The notes under the pieces: model-generated
Told to the model about the DNA's origin: nothing
Database searches by the model: none
The model's input: the letters and a program-made list of their open reading frames with translations, nothing else
NCBI GenBank assembly: GCA_017513525.1
Contig: JAFXFC010000004.1
Location: forward strand, 1 to 64,000
Length of the DNA: 64,000 nt
Origin: Clostridia bacterium
GTDB taxonomy: Bacteria; Bacillota; Clostridia; Oscillospirales; Acutalibacteraceae
Direction: 5' to 3'
In this document: in pieces, positions 54,296 to 62,276 of the stretch
Layout: the number at the start of each line of letters is the position of its first letter
How positions within the stretch are numbered: the stretch's first letter is position 1
Translations under genes and position numbers: made by a program

Positions 54296-55636
54296 TTAAT
54301 CTTCATCTGTCGGCTGGGCAGCCTTCTTTTCTTTTAACTTAACGATAGTTTTTTCTATTCTGTGTTCCTTGACTTCAATTATGCTGATGCTGAGCAGTTC
54401 TGTTTCAGCAGATAAGGTCTCTCCGTCCTCGGGAACTATACCGAGCACTGAAAAAACGTAACCGCCGAAGGTATCCACCTCTTCACTGTCAAGCGACAGG
54501 GCAAGTTCTTCTTCTACATCTGAAATTGCGGCCGTTCCGCTTATCTTCCAGGTGTTTTCATCTATTTTCATTATTTCGGGTTCTTCGTCAGGTGCATTTA
54601 TTGTGTCTTCATCATAGTCGCCTACGATGCTTTCAAGAATATCCGTAATTGTAACTATACCCGTCATTCCGCCGTACTCATCCAGAACTACGGCAAAATA
54701 ATTTCTCTTCTGCTTCATATTTTTGAATAGCACATCTGCCTTTACGGTTTCGGGAACGAAAAATGCAGGCTTTACACATGCCTTCATTATATTTTCGAGA
54801 GTCTTCTCCTTAAGTCTGAAATAATCCTTTGCATTAAGTACACCTACGATATTATCTACCGTATCCTTACATACAGGGAAGAAGGTATGACGGCTCTCGT
54901 GAATGGTTTCTTCCCACTTATCAATGGTATCGTCCATCCACAAAAGATGAATATCTGTACGGTGAGTGGCTATATCATCGGCTGAAAGATCGTCAAATTC
55001 AAAAACATTCTGGATAAGCTCTTTTTCTTCCTCGTCGATAGTGCCCTTTTCACTGCCTGCATCTACCATCATTCTTATTTCTTCCTCTGAAACGGTTTCG
55101 TCATGCTCATTGGGGTCAATTCCCATAAGACGGAGCATCCCGTTTGTTGAAGCAGTCAAAAACCATACTATAGGAGCAAATATCTTTGAGATAAAACTTA
55201 TAAGTCCTGAAATACCGAGAGCAAGACTTTCTGCTTTTTTCATAGCGACTCTCTTGGGAACAAGCTCACCGAAAACAAGGGTGAAGTATGAAAGAATAAG
55301 AGTGATAACAACAACCGCTGCTGAATTGAGCGCACCTCTTGCACTTTCGGCAAGACCGAAGCTCATTATCCATTCAACCAAAGGCTCTGCAAAGTTATCT
55401 GCAGCAAAAGCGGAACCCAAAAAGCCCGAAAGAGTTATAGCAACCTGTATTGTAGCGAGAAATTTTGCAGGTGTGCTTGTAAGCCTTGCAAGGCGGACAG
55501 CCTTTTTATTTCCTTTTGCAGCCATGGCGGCAAGCTTTGTATCATTAATTGAAATTATTGCAATTTCAGCAGCAGCAAAAATTGCATTAAGAGAGATAAG
55601 AAACAGCTGTAAGAGTATTTGCGGTAAGATTTTCAT
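54296..55636 (-). CDS. CNNM/CorC (HlyC) family membrane protein with CBS pair (446 aa)
   Basis: Starts at ATG 55636 after GGAGGAAAAC. The DUF21 membrane domain (~1-190, four helices; FAAAEIAIISINDTKLAAMA at the start) is followed by two CBS domains (~205-330; GVLNAKDYFRLKEKTLENIM, FAVVLDEYGGMTGIVTITDILESIVGDYDE) and the CorC_HlyC domain (~350-435). Family members are Mg2+/Co2+ exporters or exporter regulators (e.g. MpfA); the name hemolysin is historical. Expression is probably set by the leader with a terminator just upstream. Confidence 0.93.
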   Translation of the reverse strand: MKILPQILLQLFLISLNAIFAAAEIAIISINDTKLAAMAAKGNKKAVRLARLTSTPAKFLATIQVAITLSGFLGSAFAADNFAEPLVEWIMSFGLAESARGALNSAAVVVITLILSYFTLVFGELVPKRVAMKKAESLALGISGLISFISKIFAPIVWFLTASTNGMLRLMGIDPNEHDETVSEEEIRMMVDAGSEKGTIDEEEKELIQNVFEFDDLSADDIATHRTDIHLLWMDDTIDKWEETIHESRHTFFPVCKDTVDNIVGVLNAKDYFRLKEKTLENIMKACVKPAFFVPETVKADVLFKNMKQKRNYFAVVLDEYGGMTGIVTITDILESIVGDYDEDTINAPDEEPEIMKIDENTWKISGTAAISDVEEELALSLDSEEVDTFGGYVFSVLGIVPEDGETLSAETELLSISIIEVKEHRIEKTIVKLKEKKAAQPTDED

Positions 55637-55789
55637 TATTGTTTTCCTCCAAAAAAACACAAAAAGCACAACCCTCGTATCTACGGGAGTTATGCTGAAT
55701 TTTAATATTTATTTATAATTACGGTGTTAGCAGGGTTCCCTGTACCGTCGTCGGAGTTATCCACTTTTGCAGATATCCTTTCTGAATTT
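55637..55789 (-). promoter_or_regulatory. structured leader with transcription attenuator upstream of the CNNM/CorC gene
   Basis: From the predicted start (~55789) the ~150-nt leader contains a nested stem CGGT-A-CAGGG-AA-CCCTG-CTAAC-ACCG, then a 14-bp terminator stem (plus-strand arms 55666-55679 and 55682-55695) followed on the minus strand by TTTTTGTGTTTTTT, just before the GGAGG site. AACCCT in the upstream stem could pair with AGGGTT in the terminator, giving an anti-terminator. A ligand-sensing role, for example a divalent metal, is inference. I could not match it to M-box, NiCo, yybP-ykoY, ydaO or other classes I know. Confidence 0.6.
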
Positions 55790-55795
55790 TTTTTA

Positions 55796-55824
55796 ATCTT
55801 ATCATATATTAATATACTTGTCAA
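55796..55824 (-). promoter_or_regulatory. promoter of the CNNM/CorC leader
   Basis: On the minus strand TTGACA (55824-55819), 17 bp, TAAGAT (55801-55796). Confidence 0.75.
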
Positions 55825-55903
55825 CAAAGAAGTAAAAAACAGACATTCAAAATTTTCATATTTATCATAATTTTATTTCTTTTATAAATATCCTGTTTTT
55901 TCC

Positions 55904-55932
55904 TTGACTTGAATGGTTTATTACAATATAAT
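55904..55932 (+). promoter_or_regulatory. promoter of the ABC-DUF1854-darA operon
   Basis: TTGACT (55904-55909), 17 bp, TATAAT (55927-55932), 54 bp before ATG 55986. Confidence 0.8.
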
Positions 55933-55985
55933 GTGCGTGAAAAACGGAGTTTTTTCAACAACTGAAGAGCGGGGTGAAAAAAACC

Positions 55986-58235
55986 ATGAAAATTCTTACA
56001 AATAAGCCTTTTCCGTCTAAGTATCAGAAAAAATATGATGAGATCTTTCAGGATGAAAAGCCGTTATTTATAATAACGGGTGACCTCACATTCAACAGAA
56101 CTTACGGTGAAAGTGCTTTATGCTTCACAAAAACGGCGGTATATGCTTTTGACGAGTCCTTTGACGGCAGCTGTAAAAAAACAGAATACAGCACATTGCA
56201 AAAAGCAAAGGTCAAGAGAATGTACGGTAATGCAACCTTTGATCTTTATCCCACGAACGGAAAAAGACAGGTTATCATGCGCCTTTCCTTTGCTGCGGCT
56301 AACATAGCGGATGCAGGTGCGGATTTCATCAACGGAATAATAGAAAACGGTTATTCCGATGAGCTTTTTTATGCTGTGGAAAACACCTTCTTAAAACAGC
56401 GATCATTTTGTCCCAAATGCGGCAGAAGACTTCCCTCCCCCGATGCTGACTGTATAAACTGCAAGGGCAAGGGAAAAATGTTTTCAAAATTCGTACAGTA
56501 TGCCTTACCCTTCAAAAAGGGTCTTCTCATATGTATGCTGCTTTCGATATTTACTACCGCAATGTCCCTTGTTCCACCTTATATCACGGGATATATGGTG
56601 GATGAAGTTCTTCCGTCGGGACAGCTTAATATGCTCTACAAAATGATACTAACACTTTTAGCTGTGTATATTCTTCAGTATACCGTAGCGGCACTGAGAA
56701 CTTATCTTTTGAGAGTTACGGGTGATAAAATCGTTATCGGCATCAAAAAAGATATATATGCAAAGGCTCAGTATCTTCCCATGTCATTCTATGACAAAAC
56801 CTCCACGGGTTCGGTTATAAACCGTGTCACCTCGGATGCGGCGGCTATACAGAATTTCGTTCTTAAAATTTCACAGGAAGCTGTTGTTCAGTTTTTCACC
56901 CTTGTGGGAATTCTTGTTATTATGATAGTTCTCAACTGGAAGCTGACACTGTTCTCCTTAGTGCCCATTCCCTTTGTAGCACTTATCGGCAGACGCTTCG
57001 GCAAAAAAATCGGTCCGAGATATATGCGTCTTTGGAGAAGAGGCTCTGCAATTTCAACACTTCTTGCAGATACAATTCCCGGTATCCGTATAGTCAAGGC
57101 ATTTACGAATGAAGAAAGTGCCGTAAAGAAATTTGACTCCTACTGTGACGAGTGGATGAGAGAATCTCAGCAGGTAGCAAAAATTGCAAGTATTTTCCCC
57201 TCATTTATGACCTTCCTTGTAACCTGCGGTTCGCTTATCATATGGTTCTCGGGCGGCACATTCGTAATTCAGGGGGATACGGATTTTTCAGTCGGTCTTC
57301 TGGTTTCATTTGTATCATATGCGAGTATGTTCTATAATCCCATAAACTTCTTCGCAAACTTCAATGATACATATCAGAACACCTTAGCTTCTGCCGAAAA
57401 GATACTTGACATTCTTGATGCAGAACCCGAACACAATTTCGGTAAGGGTAAAGTTCCCGCAAAAATAGACGGAAAAATCGAATTCAGAAATGTTAATTTC
57501 TCCTTTGACCGCTCAAAGAAGGTTCTCAGCAATGTCAATCTTGTTATAGAGCCCGGTGATGTTGTAGGCATCGTCGGCACTACAGGCTCAGGTAAGTCAA
57601 CACTTATCAATCTCATTATGCGTTACTATGACGAATATGAGGGTGAGATACTCATAGACGGAATGAACCTTAAAGATATTGATATGGAATATTACCGTAA
57701 TCAGATAGGCTTTGTTCAGCAAGAACCCCTGATGTTCAAGGACACTGTATTTAATAATATTGCATACGGTGCAGGCAATGTGCATGTTGAGCAGGTGCTT
57801 CGTGCTGCAGATATTGCAAATGCTCACGGCTTTATCTCGCGTATGCCCGATGCTTATGACACACTCCTCGGTGAAAGAGGTATAGGTCTTTCAGGCGGTG
57901 AAAAGCAGAGAATTTCAATTGCCCGTGCAGTTATGAAAAATCCCTCAATTCTTATATTTGACGAAGCAACAGCTGCTGTTGACTCTGAAACCGAGCATCT
58001 TATTCAGGAAGCAATAGAAAGACTTATACGCGGCAGAACCACTCTTATGATTGCTCACCGTCTTTCAACACTCAGAAATGCAAATAAGATTGTTGTTGTT
58101 GATAAGGGTGAAATTATAGAATTCGGTACACCCGAAGAGCTTATGAAGCTTGAGGGTAAATACTATAAGCTCATTCAGATACAGTCCATGGGCGAACAGC
58201 TTCAGGCTCAGAAAGCCGCTGAAAATTTTGAATAA
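55986..58235 (+). CDS. type I ABC exporter with N-terminal PH-like/zinc-ribbon extension (749 aa)
   Basis: ATG 55986 follows GGGGTGA. Residues 1-~135 form an unusual cytosolic extension (ITGDLTFNRTYGESALCFTKTAVYAF), followed by a zinc-ribbon C142-x2-C145...C156-x2-C159. The six-helix membrane domain is ~170-470 and the ATPase ~490-740: Walker A GTTGSGKST, signature LSGGEKQR, Walker B LIFDEAT. It is a homodimeric exporter. This extension and the DUF1854 gene behind it mark the group annotated elsewhere as cyanophycin-metabolism-associated ABC transporters, but no cyanophycin gene is in the window. Confidence 0.9.
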   Translation: MKILTNKPFPSKYQKKYDEIFQDEKPLFIITGDLTFNRTYGESALCFTKTAVYAFDESFDGSCKKTEYSTLQKAKVKRMYGNATFDLYPTNGKRQVIMRLSFAAANIADAGADFINGIIENGYSDELFYAVENTFLKQRSFCPKCGRRLPSPDADCINCKGKGKMFSKFVQYALPFKKGLLICMLLSIFTTAMSLVPPYITGYMVDEVLPSGQLNMLYKMILTLLAVYILQYTVAALRTYLLRVTGDKIVIGIKKDIYAKAQYLPMSFYDKTSTGSVINRVTSDAAAIQNFVLKISQEAVVQFFTLVGILVIMIVLNWKLTLFSLVPIPFVALIGRRFGKKIGPRYMRLWRRGSAISTLLADTIPGIRIVKAFTNEESAVKKFDSYCDEWMRESQQVAKIASIFPSFMTFLVTCGSLIIWFSGGTFVIQGDTDFSVGLLVSFVSYASMFYNPINFFANFNDTYQNTLASAEKILDILDAEPEHNFGKGKVPAKIDGKIEFRNVNFSFDRSKKVLSNVNLVIEPGDVVGIVGTTGSGKSTLINLIMRYYDEYEGEILIDGMNLKDIDMEYYRNQIGFVQQEPLMFKDTVFNNIAYGAGNVHVEQVLRAADIANAHGFISRMPDAYDTLLGERGIGLSGGEKQRISIARAVMKNPSILIFDEATAAVDSETEHLIQEAIERLIRGRTTLMIAHRLSTLRNANKIVVVDKGEIIEFGTPEELMKLEGKYYKLIQIQSMGEQLQAQKAAENFE

Positions 58236-58247
58236 GGAGGGGGAAAA

Positions 58248-58736
58248 ATGATAAATTATATTGACGGTCCCGAAGTCAGAATTACGGAAAATGACGGTAT
58301 TTTTGTTGATGTAGAATTTTATCACACAAAAGAAAAGCTTGAAGGCTTAGAGCTTCACAGACTTTTCCCCCGTTCTGGCTCAAATAAATATATCGTGCTT
58401 CTGAATGAAGCAGGAGAACAGATAGCCATTATAAGAAATATCGAAAACCTAGACCCCGATTCAAAGGCTGTTGTTGAAAAGGTGCTCGAAGAATACTATA
58501 TGATACCTAGAATTACCCGATTTATTTCAATGACCTCCAAGTTCAAGATATGGATGTGGACAGCAGAAACCGACAGAGGCGTTATAACCTTTGAGATCAG
58601 AAATCATATAGCTTCCATAAAGCCCTTATATGACGGAAGAGTTCTTATAAAGGATGCAAACGATAACCGTTATGAAATACCCGACTACAGACTTCTTGAC
58701 AAGAAGAGTCAGAAAATGCTCATACCGAAACTTTAA
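58248..58736 (+). CDS. DUF1854 protein, partner of the ABC exporter (162 aa)
   Basis: DUF1854 spans most of the protein (DVEFYHTKEKLEGLELHRLFPRSG; ITRFISMTSKFKIWMWTAETDRG; IKDANDNRYEIPDYRLLDKKS). No signal or membrane segment. Family members are nearly always next to an ABC exporter of this type and are likely its regulator or cytosolic subunit; the mechanism is unknown. It is 12 bp behind the ABC gene, with AAGGAGG before ATG 58248. Confidence 0.88.
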   Translation: MINYIDGPEVRITENDGIFVDVEFYHTKEKLEGLELHRLFPRSGSNKYIVLLNEAGEQIAIIRNIENLDPDSKAVVEKVLEEYYMIPRITRFISMTSKFKIWMWTAETDRGVITFEIRNHIASIKPLYDGRVLIKDANDNRYEIPDYRLLDKKSQKMLIPKL

Positions 58737-58751
58737 TAAAGGAGAAAAACA

Positions 58752-59078
58752 ATGAAACTTGTTATTGCTATAGTTAATAATGATGACAGTGCAGTTGTTG
58801 CATCTGCACTCACAAAGGAAAATTTTATCGTAACTAAGCTTTCCACTACAGGCGGCTTTCTTATGGTCGGAAACACAACATTTCTTATCGGTACAGAAGA
58901 TAAGGATGTAGATAGAGTTAAGCAGATTATTTCCAAATACTCAAAAACAAGAACACATCAGGCATCTACTACCGAATCATTCGGCAGAGGTCTTTCTGAG
59001 GGAGCTCTCGCTCAGGATGTATCAGTCGGCGGTGCAACGGTGTTTGTTCTTTCAGTTGACTCAATGGATAAATATTAA
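58752..59078 (+). CDS. darA: cyclic di-AMP receptor DarA/PstA-type PII-like protein (108 aa)
   Basis: PII-like fold with the DarA features: MKLVIAIVNNDDS start, KLSTTGGFLMVGNTTFLIGTED (T-loop and ligand region) and the C-terminal VSVGGATVFVLSVD. Trimeric c-di-AMP-binding protein, linked to osmotic and central metabolism control in Firmicutes. It lies 15 bp after the DUF1854 gene with AAGGAG, so c-di-AMP might connect to this transporter (inference). Confidence 0.93.
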   Translation: MKLVIAIVNNDDSAVVASALTKENFIVTKLSTTGGFLMVGNTTFLIGTEDKDVDRVKQIISKYSKTRTHQASTTESFGRGLSEGALAQDVSVGGATVFVLSVDSMDKY

Positions 59079-59109
59079 TAAAAATTAAAAGCTAAAGCTC
59101 TCCGAAAAA

Positions 59110-59138
59110 AGCGTGTTATCCTTAACGGAGAACACGCA
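59110..59138 (+). terminator. hairpin after darA lacking a T tail, abutting hairpin-array element 2
   Basis: GCGTGTT (59111-59117) pairs with AACACGC (59131-59137) around ATCCTTAACGGAG. Instead of a T run, the repeat element begins at once with TCGAGATAAATCCC. Confidence 0.5.
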
Positions 59139-59320
59139 TCGAGATAAATCCCTTGCGGGATTTTCGATATATGCCTTTGGCATTCTATATGTGCTGACGC
59201 ACTCGATATGTTTGCTACGCAAACGAGGGATTTATCTCATATCGAATTGGAGCGTAGCGACAATATATCGAGCAAAAGCTTTGCGACAGCATATCGAGAC
59301 AGCGAAGCTGTCATATCGAC
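59139..59320. repeat. hairpin-array element 2 (spacer TCGATAT / ATATCGA)
   Basis: Hairpins AAATCCC-TTGC-GGGATTT, ATGCC-TTT-GGCAT, GTGC-TGAC-GCAC, GTTTGC-TAC-GCAAAC and GACAGC-GAA-GCTGTC are separated by TCGATAT in the left part and by its reverse complement ATATCGA in the right part. GAGATAAATCCC at the left end recurs inverted as GGGATTTATCTC at ~59227-59238. A core GGAGCGTAGCGACAA resembles the GAGCG..GCGGA core of elements 1 and 3. Non-coding. Confidence 0.8.
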
Positions 59321-59330
59321 AAAAAAGAAA

Positions 59331-59383
59331 AACAAGAGCAAGAATAGAAGGAATTTTATCCTTTTACTCTTGCTCTTTTTGTT
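59331..59383. terminator. bidirectional terminator between darA operon and histidine kinase
   Basis: AACAAGAGCAAGA (59331-59343) pairs with TCTTGCTCTTTTTGTT (59368-59383), with an inner AGGA/TCCT stem; T-rich on the plus strand and A-rich before it. Confidence 0.8.
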
Positions 59384-60908
59384 AATCGGCTTTTTTGATA
59401 TCAAACCAGAATTCTACGCCGTTTTCTTTGTTTTCTACACCGTAATCTTCACCGTGCAGCTTCTGAATAGAGGCTACTATGGCGAGTCCCAGACCGAAGC
59501 GTCCCTGTGAACGGGAAAGTGACTTATCGGCTCTGTAAAAGGATGTCCAGATCTTATCAATATCCTTTTCGGCTATATGTTCACCTGTATTATACACATA
59601 AAGACGGTATTTTTCACCTATATCATCTGCACGGCAAATAATTTTTCTTTCACCGCTTACATGTGACACCGCATTTGAAAGATAATTATTAAGAACAGAA
59701 GAGAGTATAATGCTGTCACCGTTACCTGTGAATTCTTCGGGAACTTCATTTTCTGCCGTAATTTCTTTTTCTTTCAGAATTGCGAAGTTTCTTTCGTACC
59801 AATCATCAACCATGGCTTTCAGGCTAAAATCATCTCTCTGAGTCTCATATGCACCTGATTCATACTTTGTTATTTCAAGAAGCTTCATTACCATATTATT
59901 CATACGAACAGACTCTTCAGCTATAATATCACAGTACTGAGCCGCGGTTTCGGAGTTTCCTGACTCATAAAACATCTTTGCGCCCTCGGCATAGCCTTGA
60001 ATAATGGCAATGGGAGTTTTAAGCTCATGCGAAATCCCCGAAATAAAGGTCTGCCTCAAATTATCAATTGTTTTTTCGTTTTCAATATCCTTCTGAAGCT
60101 TTTCATTTTTTTCATTAAGATCACTCAGTGCATTATCAAGCGCATCCGAAAGAGTGTTTATACTCTCAGACAGCTGTGTCATCTCAGTAAGCTTTGTGGG
60201 AGGACATTTCTCTGAGAAATCAAGCCTTGCCATACGGTCTGTAATATCACACATTTTATTTATAGGCTTTGAAAAACGCCTCAGATAGAATATAAGCGCA
60301 ATAAAGCCGATAAACAATCCGCCCATTAAAAAGCTGAAAGTAACAATAAAATCTATTTTGGTTGTAGATATAACCTGACTTACCTGCATACATACTTCTA
60401 TGCGTTCACCGCCCGGACAATGCAGATAATATACAAGAAAGTCAACATCAATATTACCGCTGTCATAAACCTTAAGCAGGAAGCCTCTGTCACCTGCAGC
60501 TACAGAGCCTTCTGTAGTCTTATATGTAAGCTTATATTTTGCATCAACGGTATGAGCCATTGAAAGATCCAAAGGCAACGCTTCTATATCCTTGTCAAGA
60601 GTGGAATATATAAATCTTCCATCCTCAGAATATATCTCTACATTGGAATCAAATCCCTTTTCAACATCACGAAGAATCGAGGAAAATTCCTCCGTACCGT
60701 AGGCACTGTTTATTTCATCCGCAGCAAAGTAAAGTCTTACCGCAGGGTTAAGATAAAATACCCATTCCGGCAAAGAATAATATGCCACCGTAATAACACT
60801 TACAGCGATAAAAAAGATCAGAGCGATGCTTCTCATAAGCCTCGCTGTGATCTTTTTCTGTTTTTTTATTCTTTTATTCTTTACGGAAGCGTTATTTTTT
60901 TTACGCAT
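59382..60908 (-). CDS. sensor histidine kinase (508 aa)
   Basis: Two transmembrane helices (~25-45 and ~187-209) enclose a ~140-residue extracellular sensor. HAMP ~210-262; phosphoacceptor H294 in SGISHELKTPIAIIQGYAEG; N-box SSVLNNYLSNAVSH; G-box FGLGLAIVASI. It overlaps the response regulator by 8 bp, the usual operon. The long coiled coil before H294 (~255-285) is normal. Signal unknown. Confidence 0.94.
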   Translation of the reverse strand: MRKKNNASVKNKRIKKQKKITARLMRSIALIFFIAVSVITVAYYSLPEWVFYLNPAVRLYFAADEINSAYGTEEFSSILRDVEKGFDSNVEIYSEDGRFIYSTLDKDIEALPLDLSMAHTVDAKYKLTYKTTEGSVAAGDRGFLLKVYDSGNIDVDFLVYYLHCPGGERIEVCMQVSQVISTTKIDFIVTFSFLMGGLFIGFIALIFYLRRFSKPINKMCDITDRMARLDFSEKCPPTKLTEMTQLSESINTLSDALDNALSDLNEKNEKLQKDIENEKTIDNLRQTFISGISHELKTPIAIIQGYAEGAKMFYESGNSETAAQYCDIIAEESVRMNNMVMKLLEITKYESGAYETQRDDFSLKAMVDDWYERNFAILKEKEITAENEVPEEFTGNGDSIILSSVLNNYLSNAVSHVSGERKIICRADDIGEKYRLYVYNTGEHIAEKDIDKIWTSFYRADKSLSRSQGRFGLGLAIVASIQKLHGEDYGVENKENGVEFWFDIKKAD

Positions 60909-61584
60909 CCTTATTCACCTCAAGCTTATATCCTGCACCGTAAATAGTCTTAATATGCTGTGCACCCCAGTCGCCGAGTTTTGTACGAAGTCGTGCCACA
61001 TGAGAGTCAACGGTACGGACATCACCGTCAAAATCAAAGCCCCATATATCATCAAGAAGCTGTTCTCTTGTAAATACCCTGCCCGGAACGGCAAGAAGCT
61101 TCTGAAGAATACTGTATTCCTTGAGAGTAAGACTGATACTGCGGCCGTCAAGCCATACCTCATGGGCAAAGGAATCAAGCTTCAGTTCATCCATGGTAAG
61201 AACCTTAGAACTTGAAGGATTATCTCCTCTTCTTAAAAGAGCCGCAACTCTTTTCATTAGAACAGACGGACTGCACGGCTTTGTAACATAATCATCTGCA
61301 CCCGCATCAAAGGCTGTAAGCTGGTCATATTCCGTGCTTCTTGCCGTAAGCATAATAACAGGAACTGTTGAACGCTCCCTTATTCTGCGGCATACCTCCC
61401 AACCGTCAACGCCCGGCATCATAATATCGAGAATGAGAAGCGCTGTGTCAGGATTTTCTTCAAAAAGCTTCAGCGCCTCTTCACCGTCATTTGCCAGTAA
61501 GGGCTCATATCCTTCCTGCACAAGAAAATCACTGACGAGACGCCTTATAAGCTTCTCATCATCTGCTACAAGTATCTTTTTCAT
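60901..61584 (-). CDS. OmpR/PhoB-family response regulator (227 aa)
   Basis: Receiver domain 1-~115 with phosphoacceptor D53 (LLILDIMMPGVDGWEV), T/K switch residues (MLTARS; YVTKPCSP) and a winged-helix DNA-binding domain ~130-225 (LTLKEYSILQKLLAVPGRVFTREQLLDDIWG; VDSHVARLRTKLG). Paired with the overlapping kinase. Target genes not evident. Confidence 0.95.
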   Translation of the reverse strand: MKKILVADDEKLIRRLVSDFLVQEGYEPLLANDGEEALKLFEENPDTALLILDIMMPGVDGWEVCRRIRERSTVPVIMLTARSTEYDQLTAFDAGADDYVTKPCSPSVLMKRVAALLRRGDNPSSSKVLTMDELKLDSFAHEVWLDGRSISLTLKEYSILQKLLAVPGRVFTREQLLDDIWGFDFDGDVRTVDSHVARLRTKLGDWGAQHIKTIYGAGYKLEVNKDA

Positions 61585-61656
61585 AATGTTACCTTCTTCT
61601 ACACGGTGTGCCGTGTTAATTTCGGCGGTGTTCCGCCGCGCTTTGTTTGTAGCCGC

Positions 61657-62175
61657 TTATTTGGAAATAAAATTCCTTATGCGGTCATTTTTTTGTAAAA
61701 ATACAATAAGTGCGGTTCCCAGAGTAAATATCACTGCCGCTTCTCCGAGCCCTACAGACAGGAAATTGGTGAAAAACACGGGCCAGAAGCTTGCTTCACC
61801 TGAAAATACCGCTATTTCAAAGCCAACGAAAATTGCGTTGAACAAAACGGGGAAAATCATAGAAAGCAATGGAAATCCTTTTATTGTCACATTTCTGAAT
61901 TTCCTCGTGAGCATTGCGGCAAAAAGCGTTGCAAGAGAGCCTATCAGCGCATCAGCAAGAGGATTTACCGAGCTGAATATGTTAGCTACGATACAGCCCA
62001 CCGTAAGACCCGGTACTGCTGCAGATGAAAACAGCGGCAGTACACACAAAGCCTCTGAGAAACGAAACTGAATTCCGTTATATGCAAGCCCCATCACAGC
62101 ACACAGCAGTGTGAGCACCGTATAAATTGCTCCTATTACCGCTGATTTTGTGAGGAACACAGTTTTCTTATTCAT
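61657..62175 (-). CDS. queT: QueT-family queuosine-precursor transporter (172 aa)
   Basis: Small S-component of an ECF-type transporter, with six hydrophobic helices; MGLAYNGIQFRFSEALCVLPLFSSAAVPGLTVGCIVANIF is the family region with the RxxE-type motif. Imports preQ1 or a related base with the shared EcfA/EcfT module encoded elsewhere. A preQ1-I riboswitch right upstream overlaps the ribosome binding site, which supports the assignment. Confidence 0.94.
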   Translation of the reverse strand: MNKKTVFLTKSAVIGAIYTVLTLLCAVMGLAYNGIQFRFSEALCVLPLFSSAAVPGLTVGCIVANIFSSVNPLADALIGSLATLFAAMLTRKFRNVTIKGFPLLSMIFPVLFNAIFVGFEIAVFSGEASFWPVFFTNFLSVGLGEAAVIFTLGTALIVFLQKNDRIRNFISK

Positions 62176-62182
62176 TTTTACA

Positions 62183-62226
62183 CTTCCTTAGTTTTGTTTA
62201 TTGTCAGGATGGTTTCGAACTGACAT
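62183..62226 (-). promoter_or_regulatory. preQ1-I riboswitch controlling queT translation
   Basis: On the minus strand the hairpin TGTCAG-TTCG-AAACCATC-CTGACA is followed by the A-rich segment ATAAACAAAACTAAGGA, matching the preQ1-I consensus (UUC loop, CC, AAAAACUAAGG). AAGGAAG is the ribosome binding site, so ligand binding would hide it: translational OFF control. Confidence 0.85.
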
Positions 62227-62247
62227 TCCGATAAATCGGATATTTTA

Positions 62248-62276
62248 ATTATATCAAAGATAAACTTTCAAGTCAA
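62248..62276 (-). promoter_or_regulatory. promoter of the queT transcript
   Basis: On the minus strand TTGACT (62276-62271), 17 bp, TATAAT (62253-62248). The -35 box overlaps the stop codon of the upstream gene. Confidence 0.8.

Noticed and set aside
54966..55718. 250-residue plus-strand frame
   Set aside because: Antisense to the CNNM/CorC membrane domain and the leader; composition follows from the complementary strand.
55637..55789. M-box, NiCo, yybP-ykoY, ydaO or T-box RNA
   Set aside because: None of the conserved motifs I know for these classes could be placed; only the general leader-plus-terminator form is supported.
61334..62071. 245-residue plus-strand frame
   Set aside because: Crosses the response regulator and QueT in antisense; both are well-supported genes.
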